Origin: a virus
Reading direction: 5' to 3' (one strand)
DNA: 52,219 nt
Virus record (IMG/VR): IMGVR_UViG_3300032291_002410
Location: 1-52,219 of that record
Below, piece by piece: positions 12,595 to 19,911 of the stretch. A program made the translations under genes and the position numbers. The notes under the pieces are model-generated. The model made no database searches. It was not told where the DNA came from and saw nothing but the letters and a program-made list of their open reading frames with translations. Within the stretch, counting starts at the first letter, position 1. The number at the start of each line of letters is the position of its first letter.

Positions 12595-12600
12595 ATCTCT

Positions 12601-12630
12601 ATTATACTATATACATATTATCTTAGTCAA
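12601..12630 (-). promoter_or_regulatory. Leaderless sigma70-like promoter
   Basis: TTGACT (12625-12630), an 18-base spacer, TATAAT (12601-12606), six bases, then the ATG at 12594. Confidence 0.7.
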
Positions 12631-12645
12631 CTAGGATATATGATA

Positions 12646-12819
12646 CTAAAATGGAGTATCTCCATTATCCTTGGCTATACGCAATTGCTCTCTACCCCAT
12701 TCATGGAATATATCTATCTGTTTCTGGGTATATAGACACATCTGGCATAGAGAGTATACAAATTCACCTTTAGTATATAGGAAGAGTTCTTTCTCCATAT
12801 AGCATACATTACAGGTCAT
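12646..12819 (-). CDS. Zinc-ribbon small protein
   Basis: A 57-residue protein with CNVC at residues 3-6 and CQMC at about 25-28, then a helix with EWGREQLRIAKDN. AAAAGGCGGGAGAGC gives a strong ribosome site. The promoter carries the palindromic TGTCAGTACCTGACA site. Function unknown. Confidence 0.65.
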   Translation of the reverse strand: MTCNVCYMEKELFLYTKGEFVYSLCQMCLYTQKQIDIFHEWGREQLRIAKDNGDTPF

Positions 12820-12848
12820 TGCTCTCCCGCCTTTTATTGTATATTTAT

Positions 12849-12877
12849 ATTATACTATATCTGTCAGGTACTGACAA
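12849..12877 (-). promoter_or_regulatory. Promoter with palindromic operator-like site
   Basis: TTGTCA (12872-12877), a 17-base spacer, then TATAAT (12849-12854). The 15-base near-perfect palindrome TGTCAGTACCTGACA (12862-12876) covers the -35. A sister site lies at 15136-15150. Confidence 0.75.
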
Positions 12878-12939
12878 GGGGGGTTCTTTCTGCCGCCGCA
12901 CTTTTCACTTTCCAATCAGCCTATATACTGCAATATTAA

Positions 12940-13575
12940 CTAATTTTCCTTTATATCGTAATAATAGGCGTTTGAATCTTCCGTTACCCATTTCTTGTTG
13001 TCTTCAACATCCCACTTACGATGATTGATTATTCTTTGGATTACTGGATTTCCGTATTTAGTTGTAAATGATGGTTCAAGAACAAACATTCTATTGTTAG
13101 GTTGGATGGCAAAGTTGCCATCATCTCGCTCTATAACGTGACCGCACTTGTGTTGATTAGGGCTCTCTGAGTACCCATCATCTAACCTGTTAGAGTCTGG
13201 GTTATGCCAGTCAAGGGTAAATAAATACTTACCATTTACCTTGGTCTTATTTCTGTCCACATAATGAAGACTTAAATTAGCTAGGTTACTAAACTTGGTA
13301 GCAGTTATATATGGACTTAAAGAGTTCCACAATACTAAGTTGTATAGACTTTCTTCTGGCACACCTGGCTTTGTACAGAAGGCATTGAGAGGCATACGCC
13401 ACCACAGGCCACCATCTTCCATCATAAAATGAAATAGTGGGCTTCTATTCTGTACGCTACTTACTCCAAATATTACGCAAGGGAAATACTTATCATGGCT
13501 GTCTTCTTGGTTACGCAAAAAATTGCCACGTACATAGCATTCAATCGGTGGTATATTTGCGTTTAATTCTGGCAT
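12940..13575 (-). CDS. Phage protein, unknown
   Basis: A 211-residue protein (MPELNANIPPIECYVRGNF) with SPLFHFMMEDGGLWWRMPL, HYVDRNKTKVNGKYLFTLDW and FVLEPSFTTKYGNPVIQR blocks. I have the impression of similar proteins in aquatic phages but cannot name a family. ATG at 13575 is preferred over a TTG two codons earlier because AAGGATGGG then has normal spacing. It lies 16 bases after an oxygenase gene. Confidence 0.75.
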   Translation of the reverse strand: MPELNANIPPIECYVRGNFLRNQEDSHDKYFPCVIFGVSSVQNRSPLFHFMMEDGGLWWRMPLNAFCTKPGVPEESLYNLVLWNSLSPYITATKFSNLANLSLHYVDRNKTKVNGKYLFTLDWHNPDSNRLDDGYSESPNQHKCGHVIERDDGNFAIQPNNRMFVLEPSFTTKYGNPVIQRIINHRKWDVEDNKKWVTEDSNAYYYDIKEN

Positions 13576-13591
13576 CTGCAACCCATCCTTA

Positions 13592-14146
13592 CTAATACAC
13601 TCTTAAATTTGAAACACTTTTTAATGTTTCCCATTTATAAAATCTTACAACTGCATATCTAGTACCTGAAGTAACTTCATTGACTTTATGAGAATATATA
13701 TAGTTAGATGGGAATATTAAAATATCCCCAGCCTTTGGCTTATATATTTTATCAAACCAGACATACTCTAAGTCTCCCCCAGAATAATCGTTGTTTAAAT
13801 ACATTATGATGGAAACTGTTCTTGGATTTTCACAATCTTCATCTAGATGTGTTTTAAAATGTTGGCCTTCGCCATACCTAACAAGCTGCCACTGCTCAGG
13901 CATTAGTCCACGAATACCATATTTATTGCAATATTCATCTAAATGTTTATTAATAGAAGATTCTAATATTTTTTCAATTTGTATAATGCTCTCATCTTTT
14001 GATCCTTCTTTGATAAAATAAAGACCTACATCTCTTGGGCCACCAAGCTCCATGTATTCAAGGTTTTTCATTAAACCCATAAGCGTATCAATTTCTTCAA
14101 CTGAATTTTTGTATATAGCAACACCTGGGAAAAGTTCTTCAGACAT
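13592..14146 (-). CDS. 2OG-Fe(II) oxygenase (prolyl-4-hydroxylase-like) 1
   Basis: A 184-residue single-domain member of the 2-oxoglutarate/Fe(II) oxygenase family. The iron ligands H100 and D102 (FKTHLDED) and H153 (YSHKV), and the 2OG-binding R163 (GTRYAVVRF), are all present, along with the SIIMYLNNDYSGGDLEY and KAGDILIFPS strands. The family hydroxylates protein side chains or small molecules; the substrate is unknown. It overlaps the AdoMet decarboxylase gene by eight bases. It is one of five divergent members in the window. Confidence 0.92.
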   Translation of the reverse strand: MSEELFPGVAIYKNSVEEIDTLMGLMKNLEYMELGGPRDVGLYFIKEGSKDESIIQIEKILESSINKHLDEYCNKYGIRGLMPEQWQLVRYGEGQHFKTHLDEDCENPRTVSIIMYLNNDYSGGDLEYVWFDKIYKPKAGDILIFPSNYIYSHKVNEVTSGTRYAVVRFYKWETLKSVSNLRVY

Positions 14147-14543
14147 CTTTTTCTTCCTTAAAACTTAGGCTTCCTTCAGATTCAACCTTAAATCCATTTT
14201 CTCTATCAAATAAAACGTAGTCTAAAGTATCTACCTCAAAGGTATCTTTAAATAAAGATATAACCTTGTCTAGTTCTAATTGGCCACAAGTGTAAAGATC
14301 AAATTGTATTAATCCTGGCCTAACCTCATCCCATATGTGGAAAGCTATATGGCTAGTCTCTATCATAACTACGCCTGTTAACCCCCTGTTGCCCTTTACG
14401 TTTACATATGAGGCAAACGGTCCTTTGATAATCTTCATGTCAATTTTTTCAACTAGGTTGGTAAGGAATGCAATTCCCTGAGCCTCTGACATTACTGAGT
14501 TGTGTACTTTAGCATTTACTAATAAGTGTTTGTGGTATATCAT
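14139..14543 (-). CDS. speD: S-adenosylmethionine decarboxylase
   Basis: A 134-residue prokaryotic-type AdoMet decarboxylase. It normally self-cleaves to give a pyruvoyl group and makes decarboxylated AdoMet for spermidine synthesis. The cleavage serine is S64 in IETSHIAFHIWDE; H69 and the catalytic C86 (LYTCG) are in place. The usual Glu before Ser is replaced by Thr, a small deviation. Length fits the bacterial proenzyme. Viral copies occur in other environmental phages. No spermidine synthase is seen nearby. Confidence 0.88.
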   Translation of the reverse strand: MIYHKHLLVNAKVHNSVMSEAQGIAFLTNLVEKIDMKIIKGPFASYVNVKGNRGLTGVVMIETSHIAFHIWDEVRPGLIQFDLYTCGQLELDKVISLFKDTFEVDTLDYVLFDRENGFKVESEGSLSFKEEKDV

Positions 14544-14689
14544 CTAATTGGTCCCCTAAATGGAATTATTCTATTTCTTGGACCACCCCTGTGGCCCATA
14601 TCAAAATCTTTTAGTTCGTCATACCCGTAACCAGATTGATTTAGATTAGGTTGGGTATCGGTTATATTATCTTTATTTGAACACATCAT
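14540..14689 (-). CDS. Small polar protein, unknown
   Basis: A 49-residue polar protein (MMCSNKDNITDTQPNLNQ) with a C-terminal DMGHRGGPRNR segment. It starts in a TAATG overlap and its TGA overlaps the start of the AdoMet decarboxylase. Function unknown. Confidence 0.55.
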   Translation of the reverse strand: MMCSNKDNITDTQPNLNQSGYGYDELKDFDMGHRGGPRNRIIPFRGPIR

Positions 14690-14931
14690 TACTCTACATT
14701 AGTCCAATATCTTTTATGACCCGCCACTATATCTTTAACTTGCCGACCCTGATCCCGTGTAACAGGCTTTACTGAGGCCGCACTTCCAATTGCCCCCATT
14801 TTTCTAGGTTTTATTTTGGGATTTTTAAAGTTAACTGTTTGAATTTTTTCTGGCCATAAACCAGCTGCCTTCATTTCTCTCTCCCATTTGTTAAGTTGGT
14901 GTGAGCTTGGGAATTTATTATTTTTATTCAT
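14689..14931 (-). CDS. Small basic protein, unknown
   Basis: An 80-residue basic protein (MNKNNKFPSSHQLNKWEREM) with the segment KIKPRKMGAIGSAASVKP. Its start overlaps the previous gene's last codon. No family recognised. Confidence 0.65.
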   Translation of the reverse strand: MNKNNKFPSSHQLNKWEREMKAAGLWPEKIQTVNFKNPKIKPRKMGAIGSAASVKPVTRDQGRQVKDIVAGHKRYWTNVE

Positions 14932-15116
14932 TATTCAAAATCTTTCTGTGTCTCAAATAGGGCTTCAGGTAAAGGAATCGGACCTTTATTGTCGGTTTCG
15001 GAAACCGCTCTACTACCATTATAGGAACCTGAACTGTCCCGTTCATCATCCATGCAGTGACAATTAGAGCAGGCTACTTGCCCGTCTAGGTCTAGTTCAA
15101 ACTTATGGTCATGCAT
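14931..15116 (-). CDS. Small cysteine-motif protein, leaderless
   Basis: A 61-residue acidic protein with CSNCHC at residues 16-21. A near-consensus promoter (15123-15151) puts TATAAT six bases before the ATG, so the mRNA should be leaderless. The -35 is embedded in a perfect palindrome. It leads the transcript that includes the AdoMet decarboxylase. Confidence 0.65.
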   Translation of the reverse strand: MHDHKFELDLDGQVACSNCHCMDDERDSSGSYNGSRAVSETDNKGPIPLPEALFETQKDFE

Positions 15117-15122
15117 GTAATC

Positions 15123-15151
15123 ATTATAGTATATATGACAGGTACTGTCAA
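15123..15151 (-). promoter_or_regulatory. Consensus promoter with perfect palindrome over -35
   Basis: TTGACA (15146-15151), a 17-base spacer, TATAAT (15123-15128), then ATG six bases on. The palindrome TGACAGTACCTGTCA (15136-15150) overlaps the -35, an ideal repressor position. Confidence 0.85.
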
Positions 15152-15180
15152 TACCCTCTACCGCCGCACTTTTTTTCGCA

Positions 15181-15831
15181 CTATATGGAGCCTGGAATTT
15201 TATTCATGTATGTAATATCCGTAGATATTCTTTTGCCACCTATAACCTCTTTAACAGCATGAGTTACATTTGAATCAAATATCATTACCTGACCAGCTGA
15301 AGGCTTTATTGTAATATCATTATCGGTTTTAGTTGTGTGTTCACTGTTACCTAAACTTTTCTGAAGATTTATCTCAGCCTTATTTTCTTCATCAATAAAA
15401 GTAATTTCTCCACCTTCAAAGTCTGAAGACAAATAAAGAACAATACTTACTGATGGCACCATAACTTTCCCATCTTCTGAATCCCAAGAATCAGTATGGT
15501 GTCCTATGCTTGCACCAATATCATAAGTTTTAATCCAATAGGCTGGCGTACTCATAACATAGTTATTCATATCTAGCCCAAAATGATTAGTGTAAAATTT
15601 CATTGAATTTACCATTACTGGATGAATTTTTTCAAATATCTTATTAGATATTTCTATGCCTTCACTAGATTCTATTTCTATAAATGATATTATAATGTGT
15701 GAACCAAGCCTACTAGAGCCCGTTGGTAATTCTTTTGATTTACAAAGATCTAGTATATAATTGATGTCTTCTTGAGATAGACAATTGTCTAAATGAAGAC
15801 CATAATCTTTTATTTCCCGAACTACATTCAT
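15181..15831 (-). CDS. 2OG-Fe(II) oxygenase 2
   Basis: A 216-residue 2OG-Fe(II) oxygenase. Ligands H112 and D114 (GHHTDSW) and H191 (VTHAVKE) and the 2OG-binding R201 (GGKRISTDITY) are conserved, with SVSIVLYLSSDFEGGEITF and PSAGQVMIFDS strands. A roughly 30-residue insert between the strands distinguishes it from copy 1. It overlaps the sulfotransferase gene by one base, so the two may act together. Substrate unknown. Confidence 0.92.
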   Translation of the reverse strand: MNVVREIKDYGLHLDNCLSQEDINYILDLCKSKELPTGSSRLGSHIIISFIEIESSEGIEISNKIFEKIHPVMVNSMKFYTNHFGLDMNNYVMSTPAYWIKTYDIGASIGHHTDSWDSEDGKVMVPSVSIVLYLSSDFEGGEITFIDEENKAEINLQKSLGNSEHTTKTDNDITIKPSAGQVMIFDSNVTHAVKEVIGGKRISTDITYMNKIPGSI

Positions 15832-16406
15832 TACGATCTGAATGAATCTTCAGACGGAAACTCTACATCAGAACTAATATTAATAAATTTACATATTTTG
15901 CTACTGATTTCTGGATCAGAAAGTTCGACCTCTAAATAATTTTCTTTGTCTTTAAAAAAAGCATTTATTTTATTTAAATGCATTTCTCTTATTGTTAAAA
16001 GCTCATTTTCTGTTAAATCTTGAATTTTTGTTTTTCCAGTATTTAAATAAAAATTGCAATAAGCTTCCTCAAAAATATAAGGATCGTTTTCATGAGCCCA
16101 CTTGCTACTGATTTTTTGCATTGATAAAATCCATTCTTCAGCGGGCCTAGTTATATTAATATATTTTGCTTCAGGGAATCTTTCATACAATTTATCAAAT
16201 ATTAAACAATTTGGAATATCTGAATACACATCTGTTTCTTTTAAGGAATTAAAATGTTTTTCTATACCATAAGAATTTTCTTCAAATGAACCAAGCGCTA
16301 ATGAATCATAATGGTAAAAATGTGTTGTGGTAAAACCAAGTTTTTGCATAAATCGATTAAAAGATTGTGTTCCATTTCTACCTAAACCTACAGAAAGTAT
16401 TTTCAT
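15831..16406 (-). CDS. Sulfotransferase-family protein
   Basis: A 191-residue protein of the PAPS-dependent sulfotransferase fold. The 5'-phosphosulfate loop is GLGRNGTQSF at residues 7-16, and the 3'-phosphate segment is TRPAEEWILSM near residue 102. It resembles the Sulfotransfer_4 type. It would move a sulfo group from PAPS to an unknown acceptor. An APS-kinase-like gene at 37263 could supply PAPS. It is coupled to the oxygenase at 15181. Confidence 0.82.
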   Translation of the reverse strand: MKILSVGLGRNGTQSFNRFMQKLGFTTTHFYHYDSLALGSFEENSYGIEKHFNSLKETDVYSDIPNCLIFDKLYERFPEAKYINITRPAEEWILSMQKISSKWAHENDPYIFEEAYCNFYLNTGKTKIQDLTENELLTIREMHLNKINAFFKDKENYLEVELSDPEISSKICKFINISSDVEFPSEDSFRS

Positions 16407-16696
16407 TACGAGTTCCTAGGGATTAGTGTTTGAGGGCCTTCTGTGCCGAATAGAGACTTCTTTACTGGTACGCAGTTAGGAACTCTTTTGCCATTCTTAT
16501 CCTTCATTCCAACCTGCTTGTAACCGCTCCAGCAAGATTTTTCTAGGTTATCCCAGTTATCTTCTTCTTCGTTGTCTGACTCGTAACCCTTTGAGATCTC
16601 TTCATCTGTAAGCTCTTCTGGCTTAGGATCAATTGATTTTGACAGGCTATCTTGCAGCATGTCCTTGATCTCGTCTACAATCTTGTTTAATTCCAT
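16406..16696 (-). CDS. Phage protein with CWxGYxQVGMKxKxGKxVPNCVP motif, leaderless
   Basis: A 96-residue protein with an acidic, helical N-terminal half and the motif CWSGYKQVGMKDKNGK followed by RVPNCVPVKK. This motif recurs in environmental phage proteins, often at ends of structural or protease-linked proteins; its function is not known. TATACT lies six bases before the ATG, so a leaderless mRNA is likely. Confidence 0.75.
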   Translation of the reverse strand: MELNKIVDEIKDMLQDSLSKSIDPKPEELTDEEISKGYESDNEEEDNWDNLEKSCWSGYKQVGMKDKNGKRVPNCVPVKKSLFGTEGPQTLIPRNS

Positions 16697-16700
16697 AGTC

Positions 16701-16874
16701 TTAGTATACCATTCCTTTATTTTCTGTCCTAATGATTCTTTTTATCTGATATAAACAATCTGGGCATTCTCCTATATGAAGCCATTTACCTGACTCTAAG
16801 GATACTATTTCATTTAGCTTTCCGACCACATTCTTTTTGCATATAATACAATAAGCATTAACTTTTATTGTCAT
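16701..16874 (-). CDS. Zinc-ribbon small protein
   Basis: A 57-residue protein with CIIC at residues 9-12 and CPDC about 28 residues later, a zinc ribbon. It starts 16 bases inside the end of the preceding gene. Its last codons carry the promoter of the next gene. Function unknown. Confidence 0.65.
   Translation of the reverse strand: MTIKVNAYCIICKKNVVGKLNEIVSLESGKWLHIGECPDCLYQIKRIIRTENKGMVY
16703..16713 (-). promoter_or_regulatory. AATGGTATACT extended -10, leaderless
   Basis: The 11-mer AATGGTATACT recurs identically at 42709 and 50770. Here the TATACT ends six bases before the ATG at 16696 and overlaps the stop of the gene before. Confidence 0.7.
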
Positions 16875-17136
16875 CTGCTTCTCTGAGCCATTGATCTTCC
16901 CATAAACCCATTAAAGATTTGTTTCCAATATCATCAAAATAATACTTATTTTTTTCTGGGCTGTATGTCCATCCGTACCAAGTGTCTCCTTCAGACCAAG
17001 TTAGATTAGTTGGCCCTTCATTTTCTGCTTCTTTTAGCATAGCAAAGAGCTCGTCATTTTCCCTGACCACCGCCGAAATTGCTTCTCTAAAACGTTTAGG
17101 ACGCATAAGGTATTTTTCTACTAAAAATTTAATCAT
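16858..17136 (-). CDS. Phage protein, unknown
   Basis: A 92-residue protein with an N-terminal helix, then LTWSEGDTWYGWTYSPEKN and LMGLWEDQWLREAD, notably Trp-rich. It starts three bases after the glutathione peroxidase gene. No family recognised. Confidence 0.7.
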   Translation of the reverse strand: MIKFLVEKYLMRPKRFREAISAVVRENDELFAMLKEAENEGPTNLTWSEGDTWYGWTYSPEKNKYYFDDIGNKSLMGLWEDQWLREADDNKS

Positions 17137-17139
17137 TAC

Positions 17140-17598
17140 TTAAGATAAAATCTGTGCAATGAATCCATCAATTTGTTCTGGAGTTGTTTGCGGCCCCATA
17201 GATCTAAATTGATCATCAATAAGAAACTTAGTAAAGTTCCATGGCACTTCATCAAAATCTGCCTGTGAGACTAAATACTTAAATAGCGGGTGTGCATCTG
17301 GGCCATTGACATCAATTTTTGTAGACATCAAAAAATCTACTCCATATGTTGTGCTACAAAATTCTTTAATGTCTTCGTCTGATCCTGGCTCTTGTCCGCC
17401 AAACTGATTGCATGGAAATCCGATTACAACCAAACCCTTGTCTGCATACTTCTTGTGCAGTGCTTGAAGCCCCTCGTATTGAGGTGTCATTCCACATCGA
17501 CTAGCAACATTAACAAGAAGCAATAACTTTCCCTTAAACTGTGCTAAATCTATTTCATTACCATTGTTATCTGTAAAGCTATAATTAAATGCTGACAT
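17140..17598 (-). CDS. gpx: Glutathione peroxidase family thiol peroxidase
   Basis: A 152-residue full-length GPx-family peroxidase, cytoplasmic. The peroxidatic cysteine is C35 in NVASRCGMTPQY. The Gln block FPCNQFGGQEPG (61-72) and the Trp/Asn block PWNFTKFLID are intact. Bacterial cysteine forms usually use thioredoxin as reductant, and a thioredoxin gene lies at 27846; this link is inference. It has its own TTGACA-N17-TATTAT promoter. It is one of several peroxide-defence genes in the window. Confidence 0.95.
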   Translation of the reverse strand: MSAFNYSFTDNNGNEIDLAQFKGKLLLLVNVASRCGMTPQYEGLQALHKKYADKGLVVIGFPCNQFGGQEPGSDEDIKEFCSTTYGVDFLMSTKIDVNGPDAHPLFKYLVSQADFDEVPWNFTKFLIDDQFRSMGPQTTPEQIDGFIAQILS

Positions 17599-17639
17599 AT
17601 TAATCCTTCCAGGTAAAAGCAGAATCGCTTTATGTATTA

Positions 17640-17668
17640 ATAATACTATTTTGTAAGGTGTTTGTCAA
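17640..17668 (-). promoter_or_regulatory. Promoter of the glutathione peroxidase gene
   Basis: TTGACA (17663-17668), a 17-base spacer, then TATTAT (17640-17645). The -35 lies in the end of the upstream gene; GGAAGGATTAAT precedes the ATG at 17598. Confidence 0.8.
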
Positions 17669-17882
17669 GGGTGTACCTGTCTGAATCCATTATAATTTCA
17701 TAATAAAGCATGTCTGGTATATTATGTCCCGCCTTTAAATGATCCTCTATGTGTATAAATAGATGCTCGTCGTCTTTTATTATTTCAGATTCCTCAGACA
17801 ACAGGCAGGCTGCACAATAAACATAACCCTCTACATGCGAATATATGTATATATCGCTGTCAAAAAACCTGCTGTAAGCCAC
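17646..17882 (-). CDS. Conserved actinophage zinc-finger-like protein
   Basis: A 78-residue protein with VYCAACLL (C-x2-C), then HLFIHIEDHLKAGHNIPDML, a C2H2-like layout. The pattern, including AGHxxP, is common in small actinophage proteins. It uses a GTG start, because no ATG is available; GGGATAAA lies upstream. Function unknown. Confidence 0.7.
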   Translation of the reverse strand: MAYSRFFDSDIYIYSHVEGYVYCAACLLSEESEIIKDDEHLFIHIEDHLKAGHNIPDMLYYEIIMDSDRYTLDKHLTK

Positions 17883-17883
17883 T

Positions 17884-18009
17884 TTATCCCATGTACTTTA
17901 AATGGAAATGCTTGTCGCACACGTCTATTACTTTACCAGTTTTTGGTTCTGGCTCTGAATATTTACTGTCTTGCGGACAGTAAAAGCATGGAGGTATGTT
18001 GCTGTTCAT
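17884..18009 (-). CDS. Zinc-finger mini-protein
   Basis: A 41-residue protein with CFYC at residues 8-11 and CDKHFH near residue 31, a CCCH-type site. TGG-TATAAT (18018-18023) lies eight bases before the ATG, so the leader is absent or minimal. Function unknown. Confidence 0.6.
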   Translation of the reverse strand: MNSNIPPCFYCPQDSKYSEPEPKTGKVIDVCDKHFHLKYMG

Positions 18010-18017
18010 ATATATAT

Positions 18018-18023
18018 ATTATA
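18018..18023 (-). promoter_or_regulatory. Extended -10 near a start codon
   Basis: TGG-TATAAT on the minus strand with eight bases before the ATG at 18009. Confidence 0.55.
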
Positions 18024-18028
18024 CCAGA

Positions 18029-18154
18029 TTAAAGGGTTACTTCAATTAGCTTAGCGCACCTATTGCATGTGTCATAGGATTTACCAGTAAACGGGCATGC
18101 GCCAGCTTTAATTAAAATATGACCTTTAATTAAACAAATTATTTTTTTAATCAT
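18029..18154 (-). CDS. DUF1660-like mini-protein
   Basis: A 41-residue protein with IICLIKGHILIKAG, then CPFTGKSYDTCNRCAKLI. The C-x5-GH...C...C-x2-C layout resembles the prophage DUF1660 family. It overlaps the end of the kinase gene by eight bases. Function unknown. Confidence 0.65.
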   Translation of the reverse strand: MIKKIICLIKGHILIKAGACPFTGKSYDTCNRCAKLIEVTL

Positions 18155-18692
18155 TATTTTTGCTTAAAAGCATATCTACCATATTATTCAAATCTGATAC
18201 GCTATAGTCGTTATCAATTATGTGATCAAAGCCGTATTCATCTAAGTCAATTTCTGATGAATGATTTGTTACTGGACCGATTCCATGTCTATTAATTCTC
18301 CACACCTGTCCGCCAGATTTTTTAATAGCGTCTGCTTCATTTTTAAAACGAACATCACTAATAACGGCTTTATCTACATCAATTTTATTCAATGCAAGAT
18401 CTACCCAAAAATTTGCTCCAAACATATCCCTTCCGACTTCTGTTCCAAACACTTGAAGCAATCTACGTATTTCAGGATAAGACTCTTTTGCTTTGTCTAA
18501 TCCGTATGTGTCTACTAAATTTTTGTATTTGAAAGGGCCTATGCCGTCTGAGCCAACAATTGGATTTAATATATACATTGCTTCTTTCATAGGTGCAGCA
18601 AAAGAATAGCGAACAAATCCGTGATTGTTAACTAAACGGTCAGCAGCAGTATCTTTGCCAGACCTAGCATAACCAGATAAACCAATTATCAT
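18147..18692 (-). CDS. Deoxynucleoside monophosphate kinase
   Basis: A 181-residue P-loop kinase of the phage dNMP kinase type (as T4 gp1). The Walker A motif is GYARSGKDT at residues 6-14. The LLQVFGTEVGRDMFG and AVISDVRFKNEADAI blocks are characteristic. It phosphorylates dNMPs to dNDPs for DNA synthesis. It overlaps an oxygenase gene upstream by four bases. Confidence 0.9.
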   Translation of the reverse strand: MIIGLSGYARSGKDTAADRLVNNHGFVRYSFAAPMKEAMYILNPIVGSDGIGPFKYKNLVDTYGLDKAKESYPEIRRLLQVFGTEVGRDMFGANFWVDLALNKIDVDKAVISDVRFKNEADAIKKSGGQVWRINRHGIGPVTNHSSEIDLDEYGFDHIIDNDYSVSDLNNMVDMLLSKNND

Positions 18693-19246
18693 TTACTACT
18701 GCCTTTTTCTTTAAAAACAAACTTTTGAATAACTATTCTTTCTCCACTAATATAATTTAAAACCTCATGATTTGACTCAGACGGAAAAATAATTAGGTCT
18801 CCGCTTTTTGGCTCTAAAAGAAAGTTAGAATCTGGAAATTCTAAATTTCCGCCTTCACATTCATGAGACAAATAAAATATAGCTGTTAAAAATGGTTGCT
18901 CAAATTCTGTACCAGTTAATGATACATCTGCTATATGATCATTGTGTAGTGGCATTCCTCTTTCTGGAACAGTCCAGCCAATTAGAATCCAATCTGAGAA
19001 CCCATATTTTTCTTCAGGGTCTAATCCATACTCTTTAACATATTCTTCTAGGCACGGCGCAAAGTCTTCATCTAATTTATTGTTAGATGGCATAGTTTTG
19101 TCCATTACCATCCTATAACCAGTGTGATGCTCAATTAACAAATCTTTTCTTTTATTATATTCGCCAAGTATATCTTCTTTTAATTTAGGCAAATCTTTAG
19201 AAACATTTCCCCACACCATTATTCTATCAGAACGATTAGATATCAT
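18689..19246 (-). CDS. 2OG-Fe(II) oxygenase 3
   Basis: A 185-residue oxygenase. H101 and D103 (PLHNDH), H160 (SNHEV) and R170 (GERIVIQKF) give the full catalytic set, with FLTAIFYLSHECEGGNLEF and KSGDLIIFPS strands. It sits between a HAD phosphatase and the dNMP kinase with four-base overlaps on both sides. That placement could mean a nucleotide-linked substrate, but this is speculation. Confidence 0.92.
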   Translation of the reverse strand: MISNRSDRIMVWGNVSKDLPKLKEDILGEYNKRKDLLIEHHTGYRMVMDKTMPSNNKLDEDFAPCLEEYVKEYGLDPEEKYGFSDWILIGWTVPERGMPLHNDHIADVSLTGTEFEQPFLTAIFYLSHECEGGNLEFPDSNFLLEPKSGDLIIFPSESNHEVLNYISGERIVIQKFVFKEKGSSK

Positions 19247-19713
19247 TTTTTAATTCCGTCCCATGTTCCTATTTTAGTTGTTTCTATTCCATTTTCTTCC
19301 CATAATTCAATTATACTTGGATTATCATCTACTGCATGCTTTATATCCCAGTATACTTTTACATGCTCAAGGATATCTTTTTTTACTGCGTAGTCTTCTC
19401 TGTAGTCCTCGTTTTGCCTCATAAATAAAGCATCGTGAATAACATTATTGTTTTTAAGCCATCTAGAAGTTAGGTTACGATATTTTTCTTTTCTAGCAGT
19501 AACTATAATAATATCAAAATCATTACGTGCTTTTATTGCCATATCGACTACATCTTTATGTGGCTCACAATATATAGACTCTTTATGAAAATCATCATAG
19601 TTTTGTTTAAAAGAATCACTTGATCTATCTTGGTTTAATAATATGTTTAATATTGGATCTACATTTACAAGTGTCCCATCAACATCAAATATCCAGGCTG
19701 GTCTTTTAAGCAT
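19243..19713 (-). CDS. HAD-family phosphatase (polynucleotide 3'-phosphatase-like), leaderless
   Basis: A 156-residue HAD hydrolase. The nucleophile motif is IFDVDGTLV (8-16). IIVTARKEKYR (motif II, T) and a late DDNPS (acidic motif) follow. The layout resembles the C-terminal phosphatase of phage T4 polynucleotide kinase; no kinase domain is present. TTGACT-N17-GATAAT puts the -10 six bases before the ATG, implying a leaderless mRNA. Confidence 0.82.
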   Translation of the reverse strand: MLKRPAWIFDVDGTLVNVDPILNILLNQDRSSDSFKQNYDDFHKESIYCEPHKDVVDMAIKARNDFDIIIVTARKEKYRNLTSRWLKNNNVIHDALFMRQNEDYREDYAVKKDILEHVKVYWDIKHAVDDNPSIIELWEENGIETTKIGTWDGIKK

Positions 19714-19719
19714 AAATAT

Positions 19720-19748
19720 ATTATCTCATTTCTGGTAAGTTTAGTCAA
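19720..19748 (-). promoter_or_regulatory. Leaderless sigma70-like promoter
   Basis: TTGACT (19743-19748), a 17-base spacer, GATAAT (19720-19725), six bases, then the ATG at 19713. Confidence 0.75.
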
Positions 19749-19803
19749 TAGGTGTGGGGCAGTTTATAGTCATGCCTAGGACCTATTGCAGCTACAAAGT
19801 TAT

Positions 19804-19911
19804 TTAATCTTTGATTTTACTGTTAGCCTTTTTAAATCCTAGGCCATATGACCCTAGCATTAATAGAGCAATTGCTGAGGAATGCAATAAATAAAATAAG
19901 GATGTTCTCAC
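19804..19911 (-). CDS. Tiny membrane protein coupled to katG
   Basis: A 35-residue protein with one membrane span ([20 protein letters not shown]) and a basic tail. Its GTG start overlaps the katG stop (GTGA), so it is probably made by translational coupling with KatG. Function unknown. Confidence 0.5.
   Translation of the reverse strand: MRTSLFYLLHSSAIALLMLGSYGLGFKKANSKIKD

Noticed and set aside
12819-13028. Plus-strand frame of 69 codons
   Set aside because: It reads antisense through the promoter/operator of the gene at 12646 and into the end of the 12940 gene; no start signals.
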